Shown here: piece after piece, positions 30,850 through 41,518 of the stretch | How positions within the stretch are numbered: the first letter of the stretch is position 1 | Layout of the letters: each line of letters opens with the position of its first letter | The notes under the pieces: model-generated | What the model saw: the letters and a program-made list of their open reading frames with translations, nothing else | Told to the model about the DNA's origin: nothing | Database searches by the model: none | Position numbers and translations under genes: made by a program | Source: Amyelois transitella | Taxonomy: Eukaryota; Arthropoda; Insecta; Lepidoptera; Pyralidae | Assembly (NCBI RefSeq): GCF_032362555.1 | Contig: NC_083530.1 | Span: 1,394,001 to 1,458,000 of the forward strand | Length of the DNA stretch: 64,000 bases | Direction: 5' to 3'

Positions 30850-31215
30850 TAACATACGCAAACATATCACGTCTTTATCGCTTGCGGGGTAGACAGAGCC
30901 AGCAGTTTTGAAAAGATTGAAAAGCCTTGTTGATGTGTATGGCTTGCATACATATGGTCACGTCTATATCCCTTGCAGGGTAGACAAAGCCAACAGTCTT
31001 GAAAAGACTGAAGGCCACGCTCAGCTGTTTCGCTTAGTGATTGAATTGAGATTCAAATAGTGATAGGTTGCTAACCCATCGCCTAAAAAAGAATCCCAAG
31101 TTTGTAAGCCTATCCCTTAGTCGCCTTTTACGACATCCATGGGAAAAGAGATGGAGTGGTCCTATTCTTTTTTGTATTGGTGCCGGGAACCACACGGCAC
31201 ATGTATGTATGTATG
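30850..31215 (-). repeat. Two family A elements
   Basis: 30850-30954 is a 3' fragment and 30955-31215 a full minus-strand copy, whose 5' end (GTGCCGTGTGG at 31200) is followed by another short TATG run. It lies 36 bases before exon 3. Confidence 0.8.
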
Positions 31216-31250
31216 GAATGTTTTTCATAAAAGTCACTATTTATTTTCAG

Positions 31251-31680
31251 ATACAGATGTCCAACCTTAGTCGAATCCTACTCCGCATTCCCGCAGCCGA
31301 ACAAGACGAGGTCGAAGGTCAAAATTGACCCCGGCCTGCGTAAAGGCTACCACTGGCTCTTGAACTACATAGTGCGACGTTACGGAGATATAAACTTGCG
31401 CGTGCAAACGGACATACATGCAGATTTGGAGCGACGCAAGCGCATGTTGAAAACGAAATCGTCTCAGACCAATACGGTTGACGAGATCGAGTCTCAAACT
31501 GGTTTTGAAAATCCCAATTTTGGCGTTGAAAAGGATTTGGACAAAGGTCTGATTGTGGTCAAGCCTATAGGGAAACCGAAGAGTGTAGACACGACTATGA
31601 CTATAGATAGCGCTGAAACTGAGGATTCGAGTAATAAGCCCAAGTTGTCACCGCTATTTGGACGAGCTAGTAATAGTACG
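31251..31680 (+). CDS. Arl13b: Arl13b exon 3: end of G domain and helical linker
   Basis: A 430-base exon, acceptor ATTTATTTTCAG and donor ACG|GTAAGG. It encodes RCPTLVESYSAFPQPNKTRS, with SA in the G5 position, then the Arl13-typical GLRKGYHWLLNYIVRRYGDI, a charged helix (DLERRKRMLK), and the start of a Ser/Lys-rich tail. Vertebrate Arl13b has a longer coiled coil here. Starts in phase 2, ends in phase 0. Confidence 0.92.
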
Positions 31681-31709
31681 GTAAGGTTTTTTTTTTTAAA
31701 CTACACGCA

Positions 31710-32111
31710 TCTATACTAATATGTGTTTGAACGCGCTAATCTCAGGAACTACTCGGTCGAATTGAAAAATTATTTTTGTGAATGTGTGAAAAAAAACAGG
31801 CATGGCAGGGCAGGCATATTCATTCTTGAGGGCTTAAATAATGCCCAAAATAACTATTCCAAGCGGACGAAGTCGCGGGCGCAGCTAGTCTTATATATAA
31901 AATTCTCGTGTCACATTGTTCCGTCCGAAACGGCTTGACCGATTCTCATGAAATTTTAGTGAGTATATTGAGTAGGTCTGAGAATCGGCCAACATTTATT
32001 TTTCATACTCCTCAGTGATAAGGGTTGGCCACACTTAACATTTTTTTTTTATTAGAAATTTTTAAAATTAATTTATTCCTATGGCAATACAACTATTGCC
32101 GGGACAGCTAG
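31710..32111 (+). mobile_element. Families B and I, adjoining Helitron-like elements
   Basis: 31710-31888 is an internally deleted family B copy (A|TCTATACTAAT...GCGCAGCTAG). Family I follows directly: 31889-32111, TCTTATATATAAAATTCTCG...CGGGACAGCTAG|T. It starts 30 bases after Arl13b exon 3. Confidence 0.65.
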
Positions 32112-32129
32112 TATCTAACATATACATAA

Positions 32130-32560
32130 TTAAGTCATACAGATCTAACACTCTTGAAAAGACTGCAAGGCCATATTCAGCTGTACGGCTTTAATGATAG
32201 AATTGAGATTCAAATAGTGACAGGTTGCTAGCCTATAGCCCAAAAGTGGAATCCCAAGTTTATAAGCCTAGATCGCTAAGTCGCCTTTTACGACATAGTT
32301 TAGACTTAGTGATAGAATTGAGATTCGAATAGTGAAACAGGTTGCTAGCCCATCGCCTTAAAGAATAATCCCAAGTTTATAAGCCTATCCCTTAGTCGCC
32401 TATTACGGAAAGAGATGGAGCTGTCCTATTAATTTTTTTATATTGGTGCCGGGAACCACACCGCACTTTCATACCACACACGCATACATATAATCACGTC
32501 TATATCCCTTGCGGGGTAGACACAGCCAACAGCCTTGAAAAGACTGATAGCCCACATTGC
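32130..32560 (-). repeat. Cluster of family A fragments
   Basis: Three minus-strand pieces (32130-32300, 32300-32465, 32485-32560), the middle one with the GTGCCGGGAACCACACCGC start. The last ends 30 bases before exon 4. Confidence 0.7.
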
Positions 32561-32590
32561 ATGGCACGTTCATGTTATAATTTTTTCCAG

Positions 32591-32734
32591 GTAACAGAGA
32601 CCGTGAGGATAGAATTGGAGCCCAGAAGTGAATATAGGAAGCTCTCCCCTTTAGTGAAGACAAGGAATGGTGGTAACCATATAGATTTCCAAAACCGACC
32701 ACAATCCAGTCCGAGTTACTCTAAGAAGATGAAG
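32591..32734 (+). CDS. Arl13b: Arl13b exon 4: C-terminal tail
   Basis: A 144-base exon, acceptor ATAATTTTTTCCAG and donor ATGAAG|GTGAGC, both ends in phase 0. It encodes VTETVRIELEPRSEYRKLSP and on through NHIDFQNRPQSSPSYSKKMK. Low-complexity and basic; no domain, consistent with the disordered tail of Arl13b. Confidence 0.8.
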
Positions 32735-32769
32735 GTGAGCATTTGAAATTTTGTTTTTCTATTTTTCAT

Positions 32770-33353
32770 TCTTCTTCCTCCCGGCTTTAGTCCCGGTCGC
32801 ATCCTCTCACCGCTCTGGAGAGGAGCCCGGGGTGCGCCTTTGACCATGGACCCTGGATTGGGTGAGTCAGGTTTTCACACGAAGCGACTCCCGTCTGACC
32901 TCCGCAACCTTTGCAGGGGAACACATCCAGTTGACTGAATGTGCAGGTTTTCCACACGATGTTTTCCCTTACCGTAGGAACATCGGTTAGTATTCAAACT
33001 AATGTACCTATATTACGAAAATAGTGATTGATTACATGGCCGAGGTGGGATTTGAACCCATGCCTTTTTTTCGCCACACCGATTCGAGCGTTTATTTTAT
33101 GTATATTAACGGCCTCTGTGGCTCAGCGGTAGTACGCTTGCCTGTAACACCGGAGGTCCCGGGTTCGAATCCCGGCCAGGGCATGATGAGAAAAGAACTT
33201 TTTCTGACTGTCCTGGGTCTTGGATGTTTATCTATATAAGTATTTATTATAAAATATAGTATCGTTGAGTTAGTATCTCGAACACAAGTCTCGAACTTAC
33301 TTCGAGGCTAACTCAATCAGTGTAATTTGTCCCGTATATATTTATATTTATAT
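32770..33353. repeat. Family D SINE (minus) and family S SINE (plus)
   Basis: 32770-33095 is a minus-strand family D copy including part of its tRNA-like head (GGTGGGATTTGAACCCATGC, read on the plus strand). 33111-33353 is the best family S copy: tRNA-like GGCCTCTGTGGCTCAGCGGT with B-box GGGTTCGAATCCCGG, then the body, and a TATATTTATATTTATA tail. Confidence 0.85.
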
Positions 33354-33536
33354 CAATACCCTTAATATTTTAATATGTAGTAATTGTTGTTATAGCGGCA
33401 TCGGTAATGCATAAATTTTAACTTTCTATCTGTTACGGTTTACGAGTTACAGTCTGGTGTACAGACAGACAAGTAATAGAGACCTTCTCGGCGCGGAACA
33501 AGTGTTTATAAATAAAATTGTAATAACAACTAGAGT

Positions 33537-34010
33537 GCCGTGTGATTCCCGGCACCTATAAAAAAAAAGGAATAGGACCACTCCATCTCGCTCGTGTGGA
33601 TGTCGTAAAAGGCGACTAAGGGATCCGGGCTTATAAACTTGGGATCCTTCTTTCAGGCGATGAACTAGCAACCTGTCACTATTTGAATCTCAATTCTATC
33701 ATTGAGCCAACCAGCTGAACGTGGCCTATCAGTGTTTTCAAGACTGTTGGCTCTGTCTACCCCGCAAGGGGTTATAGACGTGATCATATGTATGTATGTA
33801 TGTATTCTATCATTACCTAAACCAAACTGCTGAACGTGGCCTATCAGTGTTTTCAAGACTGTTGGCTCTGTCTACCCCGCAAGGGATAAAGACGTGATCA
33901 TATGTATGTATGTATGTATTCTATCATTAAACCAAATTGCTGAACGTGGCCTATCAGTCTTTTCAAGACTGTTGGTTATAAACGTGATTGTATGTAAGGA
34001 TGTATGTAAT
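33537..34010 (+). repeat. Family A element with its 3' third repeated in tandem
   Basis: The full copy 33537-33806 is followed by two more copies of the segment from TATTCTATCATT to the TATG tail (about 33807-33920 and 33921-34010). Confidence 0.8.
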
Positions 34011-34018
34011 GGTGTACT

Positions 34019-34290
34019 GGTGCCGTGTGGTTCCCGGCACCAATGAAAAAAGAATAGGACCACTCCATCTCTTTCCCATGGATGTCGTAAAAGGCGACTA
34101 AGGGATAGGCTTAAAAAATTGGGATTCTTTTTTTTAGGCGATGGGCTAGCAACCTGTCACTATTTGAATCTCAATTCTATCATAAAGCCAAATAGCTGAA
34201 CGTGGCCATTCAGTCTTTTCAGGACTGTTGGCTCTGTCTACCCCGCAAGGGATATAGACGTGATTGTAAGTAAGTATGTATGTAACAAAG
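34019..34290 (+). repeat. Family A element next to Arl13b exon 5
   Basis: GTGCCGTGTGGTTCCCGGCA...GTAAGTATGTATGTAAC. Its tail ends about 18 bases before the exon, so the presumed branch point of intron 4 may lie in or beside the element. Confidence 0.8.
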
Positions 34291-34308
34291 ACTTTTATCA
34301 ATTTCCAG

Positions 34309-34471
34309 TTGAGCCAAACGTCCCAATCTAGCGACCAATCGCAGAACTCGTCTATACAGGAGCACGCGGCGTGCCACGGCGACGGGAATCGAACGTGGGA
34401 CACTGCGCCGGTCACACTGCGCGATAGCGACCTACTAGCCGCTAGTAAGGACATCGTTCTCAAAGAGAGAG
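34309..34471 (+). CDS. Arl13b: Arl13b exon 5: C-terminal tail
   Basis: A 163-base exon, acceptor TTATCAATTTCCAG and donor GAGAGAG|GTGAGT, phase 0 to phase 1. It encodes LSQTSQSSDQSQNSSIQEHA then ACHGDGNRTWDTAPVTLRDS and LLAASKDIVLKER. Ser/Gln-rich. Its last seven bases and the donor are the seed of the satellite that follows. Confidence 0.8.
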
Positions 34472-35395
34472 GTGAGTTGACGAGATTTGTCGTCTTATGA
34501 GACACTGTAGTGGGCAAGACAATTTATTCACAAAGTGCTAGCACCTAGTTCCTAGCACTAGAGAGAGTTGAGTTATCAAGATTTGTCTTATGAGACACTG
34601 TAGTGGGCAAGATTTATTTACAAAGTGCTAGCACCTAGTTCCTAGTACTAGAGAGAGTTGAGTTATCAAGATTTGTCTTATGAGACACTGTACTGGGCAA
34701 GATTTATTTACAAAGTGCTAGCACCTAGTTCCTAGCACTAGAGAGAGGTGAGTTAACAAGACGTGTCTTATGAGACACTGTAGTGGGCAAGACAATTTAT
34801 TTACAAAGTGCTAGCACCTAGTTCCTAGCACTAGAGAGAGGTGAGTTAACAAGACGTGTCTTATGAGACACTGTAGTGGGCAAGACAATTTATTTACAAA
34901 GTGCTAGCACCTAGTTCCTAGCACTAGAGAGAGGTGAGTTAACAAGACGTGTCTTATGAGACACTGTAGTGGGCAAGAGAATTTATTCACAAAGTGCTAG
35001 CACCTAGTTCCTAGCACTAGAGAGAGGTGAGTTAACAAGACGTGTCTTATGAGACACTGTAGTGGGCAAGAGAATTTATTCACAAAGTGCTAGCACCTAG
35101 TTCCTAGCACTAGAGAGAGGTGAGTTGACGAGATTTGTCTTATAAGACACTGTAGTGGGCAAGACAATTTATTAACAATGTGCTAACACCTAGTTCCTAG
35201 CACTAGAGAGAGGTGAATTAACAAGACGTGTCTTATGAGACACTGTAGTAAGCAAGACAATTTATTTACAAAGTGCTAGCACCTAGTTCCTAGCACTAGA
35301 GAGAGGTGAGTTAACAAGACGTGTCTTATGAGACACTGTACTGGGCAAGACACTTTGCGTACAGGATAAGTTAGACTAGATAAGTTTTTTTATAA
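34465..35395 (+). repeat. 93-bp satellite carrying the exon-5 donor
   Basis: About ten tandem units, period 90-93 (starts near 34465, 34561, 34651, 34741, 34834, 34927, 35020, 35113, 35206, 35299). Each unit has GAGAGAGGTGAGTTAACAAG, TCTTATGAGACACTGTAGTG, GGGCAAGACAATTTAT and TGCTAGCACCTAGTTCCTAG. The first unit begins in the exon itself. Most units keep a perfect GTGAGT donor; units 2 and 3 have GTTGAGTT, and unit 9 has GTGAAT. Confidence 0.9.
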
Positions 35396-36655
35396 AAGAC
35401 ACCAATTTAAGACAGGTAATTAGAAACAAGATAATTGCTTATATGACATACCTACAGGATGAAATATTTACTCATAAGACATATGTCTATATCTATCTAG
35501 CATATGGGCCGTGTGGTTCCTAGCACAAAACAACACAGAAACAAGATACGTAGCATGAGATGCTATGTGTCTTTTAAGCAATTACTGACTCATATTTGAC
35601 AAATGTGCCATATGCTAGATAGTCTTATGAGACACTGTACTGGGCAAGACAATTTGCGTACGGGACAAGTTAGACTAGATTTCCATTCTTTATAAAAGAC
35701 GCCAATTTAAGACAGTTAATTAGAAACAAGATAATTGCTTATAAGACACACAGGATGAAATAATAACTCATAAGACAAATGTCTATATCTATCTAGCATT
35801 TGGGCCGTGATGATATGTTTTATAAAACACATAGCATCTCTGACTTATATCTGACATATGTGCCATAATAATATGCTAGATAGATGTGTGGTTCCTAGCA
35901 CTAGAGAGAGGTGAGTTAACAAGACATGTCTTATAAGACACGGTACTGGGCAAGACAATTTGCGTACAGGACAAGTTGGACTGGATATGTATTCCTTAAA
36001 AGACACTTATTTAAGACAGTTAATTAGACACAAGATAATTGCTTATAAGATACACAGGATGAAATAATGACTCATAAGACATTAGTCTATATCTATCTAG
36101 CATATGGGCCGTGTGGTTCCTAGCACAACACAGAAACAAGATAATTGCTTATAAGACACATAGCATCATATCTGACATATGTGCCATATGCTAGATAGAT
36201 GTGTGGTTCCTAGCACAAGAGAGAGGTGAGTTAACAAAACATGTCTTATGAGACACTGTACTGGGCAAGACACTTTGCGTACAGGATAAGTTAGACTGGA
36301 TAAGTTTTTTTATAAAAGAAACCAATATAAGACAGTTAATTAGAAACAAGATATTTGCTTATAAGATACACAGGATGAAATAATGACTCATAAGACATAT
36401 GTCTATAACTATCTAGCATATGGTCCGTGTAGTTCCTAGCACAACACAGAAACAAGATATTTGCTTATAAGACACATAGCATATCTGACATATGTCCCAT
36501 ATGCTAGATAGATGTGTGGTTTCTAGCACTAGAGAGAGGTGAGTTAACAATACATGTCTTATGAGACACTGTACTGGGCAAGACAATTTGCGTACAAGTT
36601 AGACTGGATAAGTTTTTTTATAAAAGACACCAATATAAGACAGTTTATTAAAAAC
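35338..36655 (+). repeat. Higher-order satellite, ~300-315-bp units
   Basis: At least four units start at GTACTGGGCAAGAC (about 35338, 35637, 35943, 36258, 36573). Each is built from the 93-bp unit plus new sequence with many GTCTTATAAGAC palindromes and an inverted pair TATCTAGCATATGG / CCATATGCTAGATA. Confidence 0.85.
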
Positions 36656-36900
36656 TGTATGTATTCTCCCGTCCACATTCTATTCTAAGTATAATTTAAT
36701 ATTGTGAAGTTGACGTTGTTAAAGAAAATGCTGCAGTGCAGTTTGTTACTGCTTCTTCTGCACTGACGCCTTGGAAGCGGCAGTAAACTTAGTTTTTAAG
36801 TAATTTATTTGACGTCAACCAAGTTGTTAAACCATACGACAATTATTAAGCGATATAATAGTATCCTATAATAATGAATAAAAAATTTTGAATTTTGAAA
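36655..36900 (+). repeat. Family G insertion in the satellite
   Basis: CTAAGTATAATTTAATATTG ... AATGAATAAAAAATTTTGAA, very close to 17696-17940. Satellite-like sequence (CTTATAAGAC) resumes after it. Confidence 0.8.
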
Positions 36901-37285
36901 CAAGATGCTTATAAGACTTATGATATGTCTTATAAGACACATAGCATGAAATACTGACTCATATCTATCTATCATATGGGCCGTATGGTTCGTAGCACCA
37001 ATTAAAAAAATAGGACTACTCCGTCTCATTCTCATGGATGCCATGAAAGGCGACTAAGGGATAGGCTTATAAACATGGGATTCTTCTTTTAGGCGATGGA
37101 CTAGCAACTTGTCATTATTTGAATCACAATTCCAAACAGCTGAACGTGGCTTCAACAGTCTTTTCAAGACTGTTGACTCTGTCCACCCCGATATGATAAT
37201 ATATGATATGTCTTATAAGACACATAGCATGAAATACTGACTCATAAGACAAAGGTCTATATATATCTATCATATGTAAGTATAG
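36900..37285 (+). repeat. Satellite remnants and degenerate family A element
   Basis: GATATGTCTTATAAGACACA occurs at about 36929 and 37207, either side of a family A copy (about 36978-37190) that begins GGGCCGTATGGTTCGTAGCA. Confidence 0.7.
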
Positions 37286-37340
37286 ACGTGTTGACATATA
37301 AGTACGTATTCCCGATTCGGACTTGTATCTCCACTTTCAG

Positions 37341-37475
37341 ACTACACAAGCAAGTCGGTGTCTTCGTGCGTGACTCTGTCCACCCCGGCGCTGGTTCGTC
37401 CCGCGTCCGCGTCGCAATTATTGCGGAGACAACTAGAACTTTCCGCGAGGCACAAGCGAAGACTCAGTCTGAGAT
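37341..37475 (+). CDS. Arl13b: Arl13b exon 6: C-terminal tail
   Basis: A 135-base exon, acceptor TATCTCCACTTTCAG and donor GAGAT|GTAAGT, phase 1 to phase 1. It encodes YTSKSVSSCVTLSTPALVRP and ASASQLLRRQLELSARHKRR. It is GC-richer than its surroundings, and its first and last codons fit exons 5 and 7 exactly. Confidence 0.8.
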
Positions 37476-37504
37476 GTAAGTCTTTAGTCTTTAAGAGTCT
37501 TTAT

Positions 37505-38035
37505 ATATACCTATACGGGACAAATGACACAGATTGAGTTAGCCTCGAAGTGAGTTCGAGACTTGTGTTACGAGATACTAACGCAACGATACATATTTTG
37601 TGATGTCGTAAAAGGCGACTAAGGGATAGGATTGTTAACTTCGTATTCTTCTTGCACGCGATGGGCTAGCAAACTGTCACTATTTGAATCTTAATTCTAT
37701 CATTGAGCCTAACAGCTAAACGTGGCCTGTCAGTCTTTTCAAGATTGTTGGCTCTGTCTATCCCGCAAGGGATAAAGACGTGATTATATGTATCTACTTA
37801 TATGTTTTACCTCAAACTTGACGTTAGAAAACTTATACGGCTTATATGCTTATGTCTCTAGAGAGGAGCCCGGGGTGCGCCTTTGACCATGGACCCTGGA
37901 TTGGGTCAGTCAGAGTCAGGTTTTTACACGAAGCGACTCCCGTCTGACCTCCGCAACCTTTGCAAGGGGAACCCCTTATTCATGGTCATTCATCCACATC
38001 CAGTTGCCTGAATGTGTAGATATTTACTCACTCCA
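37505..38035. repeat. Families S, A and D fragments in Arl13b intron 6
   Basis: 37505-37590 minus-strand family S tail; 37603-37800 plus-strand family A; 37850-38035 minus-strand family D (GAGAGGAGCCCGGGGTGCGC). Confidence 0.7.
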
Positions 38036-38080
38036 TATTTTCCCTTAGTCATTAAAACAAAGTTTTTAATCTGTTGTGTT

Positions 38081-38087
38081 CTTTATT
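38081..38087 (-). terminator. Polyadenylation signal of the arrestin gene
   Basis: Minus-strand AATAAA about ten bases after the stop codon. The 3' untranslated region would be very short. Confidence 0.4.
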
Positions 38088-38096
38088 ATGATATAA

Positions 38097-39128
38097 TCAC
38101 TTTTCACTATAAAACTCTTCCTTGTTCGTCATTTCTCCCATTGCCACCCAATACGGAGGCGGGTTCTCATAATCCGATGGTGTATCTTCATTCACGTCAT
38201 CAACTACATCTGAATCTCGAATTAAATCACCAATTTCTACCGGTATGTCTAATACTGCATTTATATGAGGAAAAGGTAATTGTACGGTAATTCGAACTGC
38301 GTAATTCCTAAATGCAATTTTTGAAAACACCAAAGTAGAAGCATCCGTGGGTAAGTTTATAACAATATCATGAATTTTCGTCTCATCACTTTTAATAGAA
38401 CCAGTTTTTGTATCTGTATCGACGACATCTTTGTTAAATGTAACGTCTTTGGCGCTTGTCTTGAATTTATGAGTTTCTACAAGTTTAACTTCAATTCCTT
38501 TTATAATAACGTCAGTGTCGTTTGTCACTTCACAATCTAACTCAATTTTACCCCCAGTAGGTATAACAGATTTACGTATATTAGCTTTTAGGTCGACAAT
38601 GTTTCTTTTACTCGAAAATAATTGAAATAGTTTCTTTTGCTCCCCGTAAATTGTAGGTTCGGTTGGCAAAGTAGGTTTCAACATTGACACTACAGTCAGT
38701 TCCTTCTTAAAACGCTTTGTGAATTGTAAAAATCCAGGTCGTTCGAATTTTATTCTTACGTAGTAAATGATGTCGCATCTAACTACGAAACTAGTGTTTC
38801 TCCCGCGGTAGTGAAACGAAGATGGTATGTTTTCGGGCAGTTGGAAATCAAATCTGGTTTGATACATGCCTATTTCGTGAGCTATGCCCTTCTCATTAGT
38901 GACAATAACATCGTCATCTATATACACTTCCTTTTCACTATATGTACTGTTGTTTTTCTCGTGTTGTTCCTCAACAATTAAATTACCTTGGCCTTTTAAT
39001 GAGACTGTGATCTTGTCGAACACCGTAACTTCGTCTACGCCGTATTTAATTATTCCTTGTATAGAACTGCCAGCGGTATATACGCCATCAGGCGGTTTGA
39101 ACAAATTGATCTGACAGAGAATACCCAT
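38097..39128 (-). CDS. Arrestin domain-containing protein (alpha-arrestin)
   Basis: An intronless 343-codon gene. The arrestin N domain covers about residues 5-155 (CQINLFKPPDGVYTAGSSIQG..., then an extended loop), and the C domain about 170-310 (IRKSVIPTGGKIELDCEVTN...). Near the C-terminus is PPPY (about residues 323-326), a PPxY motif that in alpha-arrestins recruits Nedd4-family ubiquitin ligases to membrane proteins. Length and layout are those of insect arrestin-domain-containing proteins, but the precise orthologue is not clear to me. It lies inside Arl13b intron 6 on the opposite strand. The lack of introns may mean that it arose by retrocopying; I see no poly-A trace. Start at MGILCQINLF, the only sensible ATG. 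Confidence 0.9.
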   Translation of the reverse strand: MGILCQINLFKPPDGVYTAGSSIQGIIKYGVDEVTVFDKITVSLKGQGNLIVEEQHEKNNSTYSEKEVYIDDDVIVTNEKGIAHEIGMYQTRFDFQLPENIPSSFHYRGRNTSFVVRCDIIYYVRIKFERPGFLQFTKRFKKELTVVSMLKPTLPTEPTIYGEQKKLFQLFSSKRNIVDLKANIRKSVIPTGGKIELDCEVTNDTDVIIKGIEVKLVETHKFKTSAKDVTFNKDVVDTDTKTGSIKSDETKIHDIVINLPTDASTLVFSKIAFRNYAVRITVQLPFPHINAVLDIPVEIGDLIRDSDVVDDVNEDTPSDYENPPPYWVAMGEMTNKEEFYSEK

Positions 39129-39249
39129 GTCGTTTCACGATTTTAAATGAATTTTGTCACTTATTCTTCAATGTTTTCTTCATTAATTTGTCAATTCTGA
39201 TTCGAATGATATCTTGACTTTGTATTTTTATTTATAATAACACTCTATG

Positions 39250-39780
39250 GTTGACTGGAAAAGATAACATTAACTATAAGTTTTATTGCACATAAAATAG
39301 AAATTATTTAAAAACTAATGGACCGAATTTGATGATATTTTAGCACGGAGACAAACAAAACCTTCAGGAGACTTAAATTTTTTGAAATTCCCACCAGAAC
39401 GAACCCCGCGCAAAAAGCTAGTAACATAATAAAAATGTATTATCATATCACACTACATATCTTGACACTTCTCGATTATTTATCTATAACACTCTAGAAT
39501 CTATGGCTTAACACACAACACTAAACTATTTTTAGAATGCGTTGCGTTGTTGAGTTAATCGATTGATGACGCACCAAAGCATTTCCGCGGAACATTGAGC
39601 AACAAAATGATCCAATCTGGGTTAAATTGTCATGTTAACATGGTCACGGAGGTCAGACGGGAGTCGCTTCGTGTAATTAACTGACTGTCTCAGGACCCTG
39701 GTGGGTATAGAAATGGAAGTCGCAACCGGGAGTTTGTCCCGACCAAGAGGCAGATAATTCTTCTGAACATATAAAAATAT
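39250..39780 (+). repeat. Family H-like element and family D fragment
   Basis: 39250-39421 ends CCGCGCAAAAAGCTAG|T; 39650-39780 is family D (GGAGGTCAGACGGGAGTCGC). Confidence 0.55.
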
Positions 39781-40189
39781 CCGTATTCAAATACTTTTTA
39801 ACACTAAAACAGTTTTATAAGTGCGAGAACAATGAAAATACTAGCTGTATAATTTATTTTTAGTACACTTTATAACCTCAAACTTAACGCGTCTGTTTTG
39901 TTCTTTTTTTAAAAGTAAGTTTTTGGAATCAAAGTTTAAATCTCACTTTTTTTTTTAATAATTGAAAGCGAGTGTTGTGTTTAGAGTGTTTATCGAGTTT
40001 TTGCCTTTCGATAGTACGTCCGTCGTCACGATAGCGACTATGGTAACTGAATTACAAATGCGATAAACAATGGCTTACGTATGTATGTTTTGGCAACGGG
40101 ACAATATAGCGTGTCGGACCGCGCCCCATTATGTAGATTTGTGTGATTGCTTATCAAAATTAAACATTGATGTGATAAGTCAACTACAT

Positions 40190-40600
40190 ACATACATATA
40201 TAGTCTCGTCTACATCCCTTACGGGGTAGACAGAGCCAATAGTCTTGAAAGACGACAACCATGGGAAAGAGATGGAGCGTGGACCAATTCTTTTTCCTAT
40301 TGCTGCCGAGAACCACACGGGTTTTTTAAAAATATATTTTAATACATTCATTCATATAATCACGTCTATATCCTTTGCGGGTTAGACAGAGCCAGCAGTC
40401 TTGAAAGACTGGCAGGCCACGTTCAGCCGTTAGGCCTTATGATAGAATTGAAATTCAAATAGTGACAAGTTTATTTATTTATTTAAACTTTATACACGTT
40501 AAATGTACATCAGGTGGACTTAATGCCACAAGGCATTCTCTGCCAGTCGAGCCTTTGGACAAAACTGAGATGCATGTACGGGTGGTGCTAAAACAAGTTG
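40190..40600. repeat. Family A fragments and family K repeat
   Basis: 40190-40325 minus-strand family A with a large internal deletion; 40345-40470 minus-strand family A 3' part. 40475-40590 is family K (AACTTTATACACGTTAAATG, CATTCTCTGCCAGTCGAGCC). Confidence 0.65.
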
Positions 40601-40684
40601 CTAGCTTATCGCCCATAAGAAGAATCTCAAGCTTAGAAGCCTTATATATATATTTTTTTTATGAATTAATATGTTATCTGGCAG

Positions 40685-40801
40685 ACATGCAACGCAACAA
40701 AACGAGCCCCGAGCGGCTGTCGATGACTCTGTATGAGCCAAAAGCTCAACAGCGCCATCTTGATAAAGGGGACTTCTCACACGCCGCTACTATAAACTGA
40801 G
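40685..40801 (+). CDS. Arl13b: Arl13b exon 7: C-terminus and stop
   Basis: Acceptor ATGTTATCTGGCAG. It completes a Tyr codon from exon 6, then encodes MQRNKTSPERLSMTLYEPKA and QQRHLDKGDFSHAATIN, stop TGA at 40798-40800. A donor-like G|GTGTATGG follows at once, and a good acceptor (TATTTACTTTTTCAG) lies at 41629. A spliced 3' untranslated exon at 41630-41720 with AATAAA at 41697 is therefore possible. Confidence 0.75.
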
Positions 40802-40844
40802 GTGTATGGGTATGTCATGTCTTTTTTTTTTATCTAGGGACATT

Positions 40845-41140
40845 CATACATGTGATCACGTCTATGTCCCTTACGGGGAAGATAGGGCCGGCAGTCTTGA
40901 AAAGACTTACAGGCCGCGTTAAGCTGTTTGGCATAATTGTGATTCAAATAGTGGCAGGTTGGCAACCTGTCACTATTAAGCCCAACGCTTAAAAGAAGAA
41001 TCCCGAGTTTATACGCCTATACTTTAGTCCACTTGATAGGCCACGTTCAGCTGTCTGGTTCAATGATAGAATTGAGATTCAAATAGTGACAGGTTGCTAG
41101 CCCATCGCCTAAAAGAAGAATCCCAAGTTTGTAAGTTCAT
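40845..41140 (-). repeat. Rearranged family A elements
   Basis: A minus-strand 3' part (CATGTGATCACGTCTATGTC...) is joined to a second partial copy that begins near CTTGATAGGCCACGTTCAGC. Confidence 0.65.
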
Positions 41141-41254
41141 GGGGCCGAAGCCATCATGAAGAGGTCCTTTGTTATCTTTTGTTCTAAAGCGAGATGGCTG
41201 CAGCTACGGAAATCTGTCCCTTGATGGACCATTAGGAAGTTATATTATTTAATA

Positions 41255-41518
41255 CTAGCTTTGCCCGCGACTCCGTCCGCGTGAAATAGTTATTTTGGGC
41301 ATCATTGAAGCCCTCAAGGGTGAATAATTTTCCCCGTTTTTTATATATTCAATTATTTCTCTGCTCCTTATAGTTGCAGCGTGATGTTATATAGCCTAAA
41401 GCCATCCTCGATAAATGGTCTATTCGACGCAAAAAGTATTTTTCAATTCGAACCAGTAGTTATTGAGATTAGCGCGTTCAAACATAAAAACTCTTTAACT
41501 TTATAATATTAGCATAGA
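41255..41518 (-). mobile_element. Family B, Helitron-like element
   Basis: The plus strand starts CTAGCTTTGCCCGCGACTCC and ends TTATAATATTAGCATAGA. The minus strand is A/T-flanked TC...CTAG. Confidence 0.65.

Noticed and set aside
33111..33185. tRNA gene (A-box and B-box GGGTTCGAATCCCGG)
   Set aside because: The same head recurs at 10884-11119, 55589-55845 and 60735-60959, always followed by the same body and tail. It is a SINE head, and the arms do not form a clean cloverleaf.
34146..34517. 123-codon minus-strand ORF at Arl13b exon 5
   Set aside because: Shadow of the real exon 5 plus a family A element.
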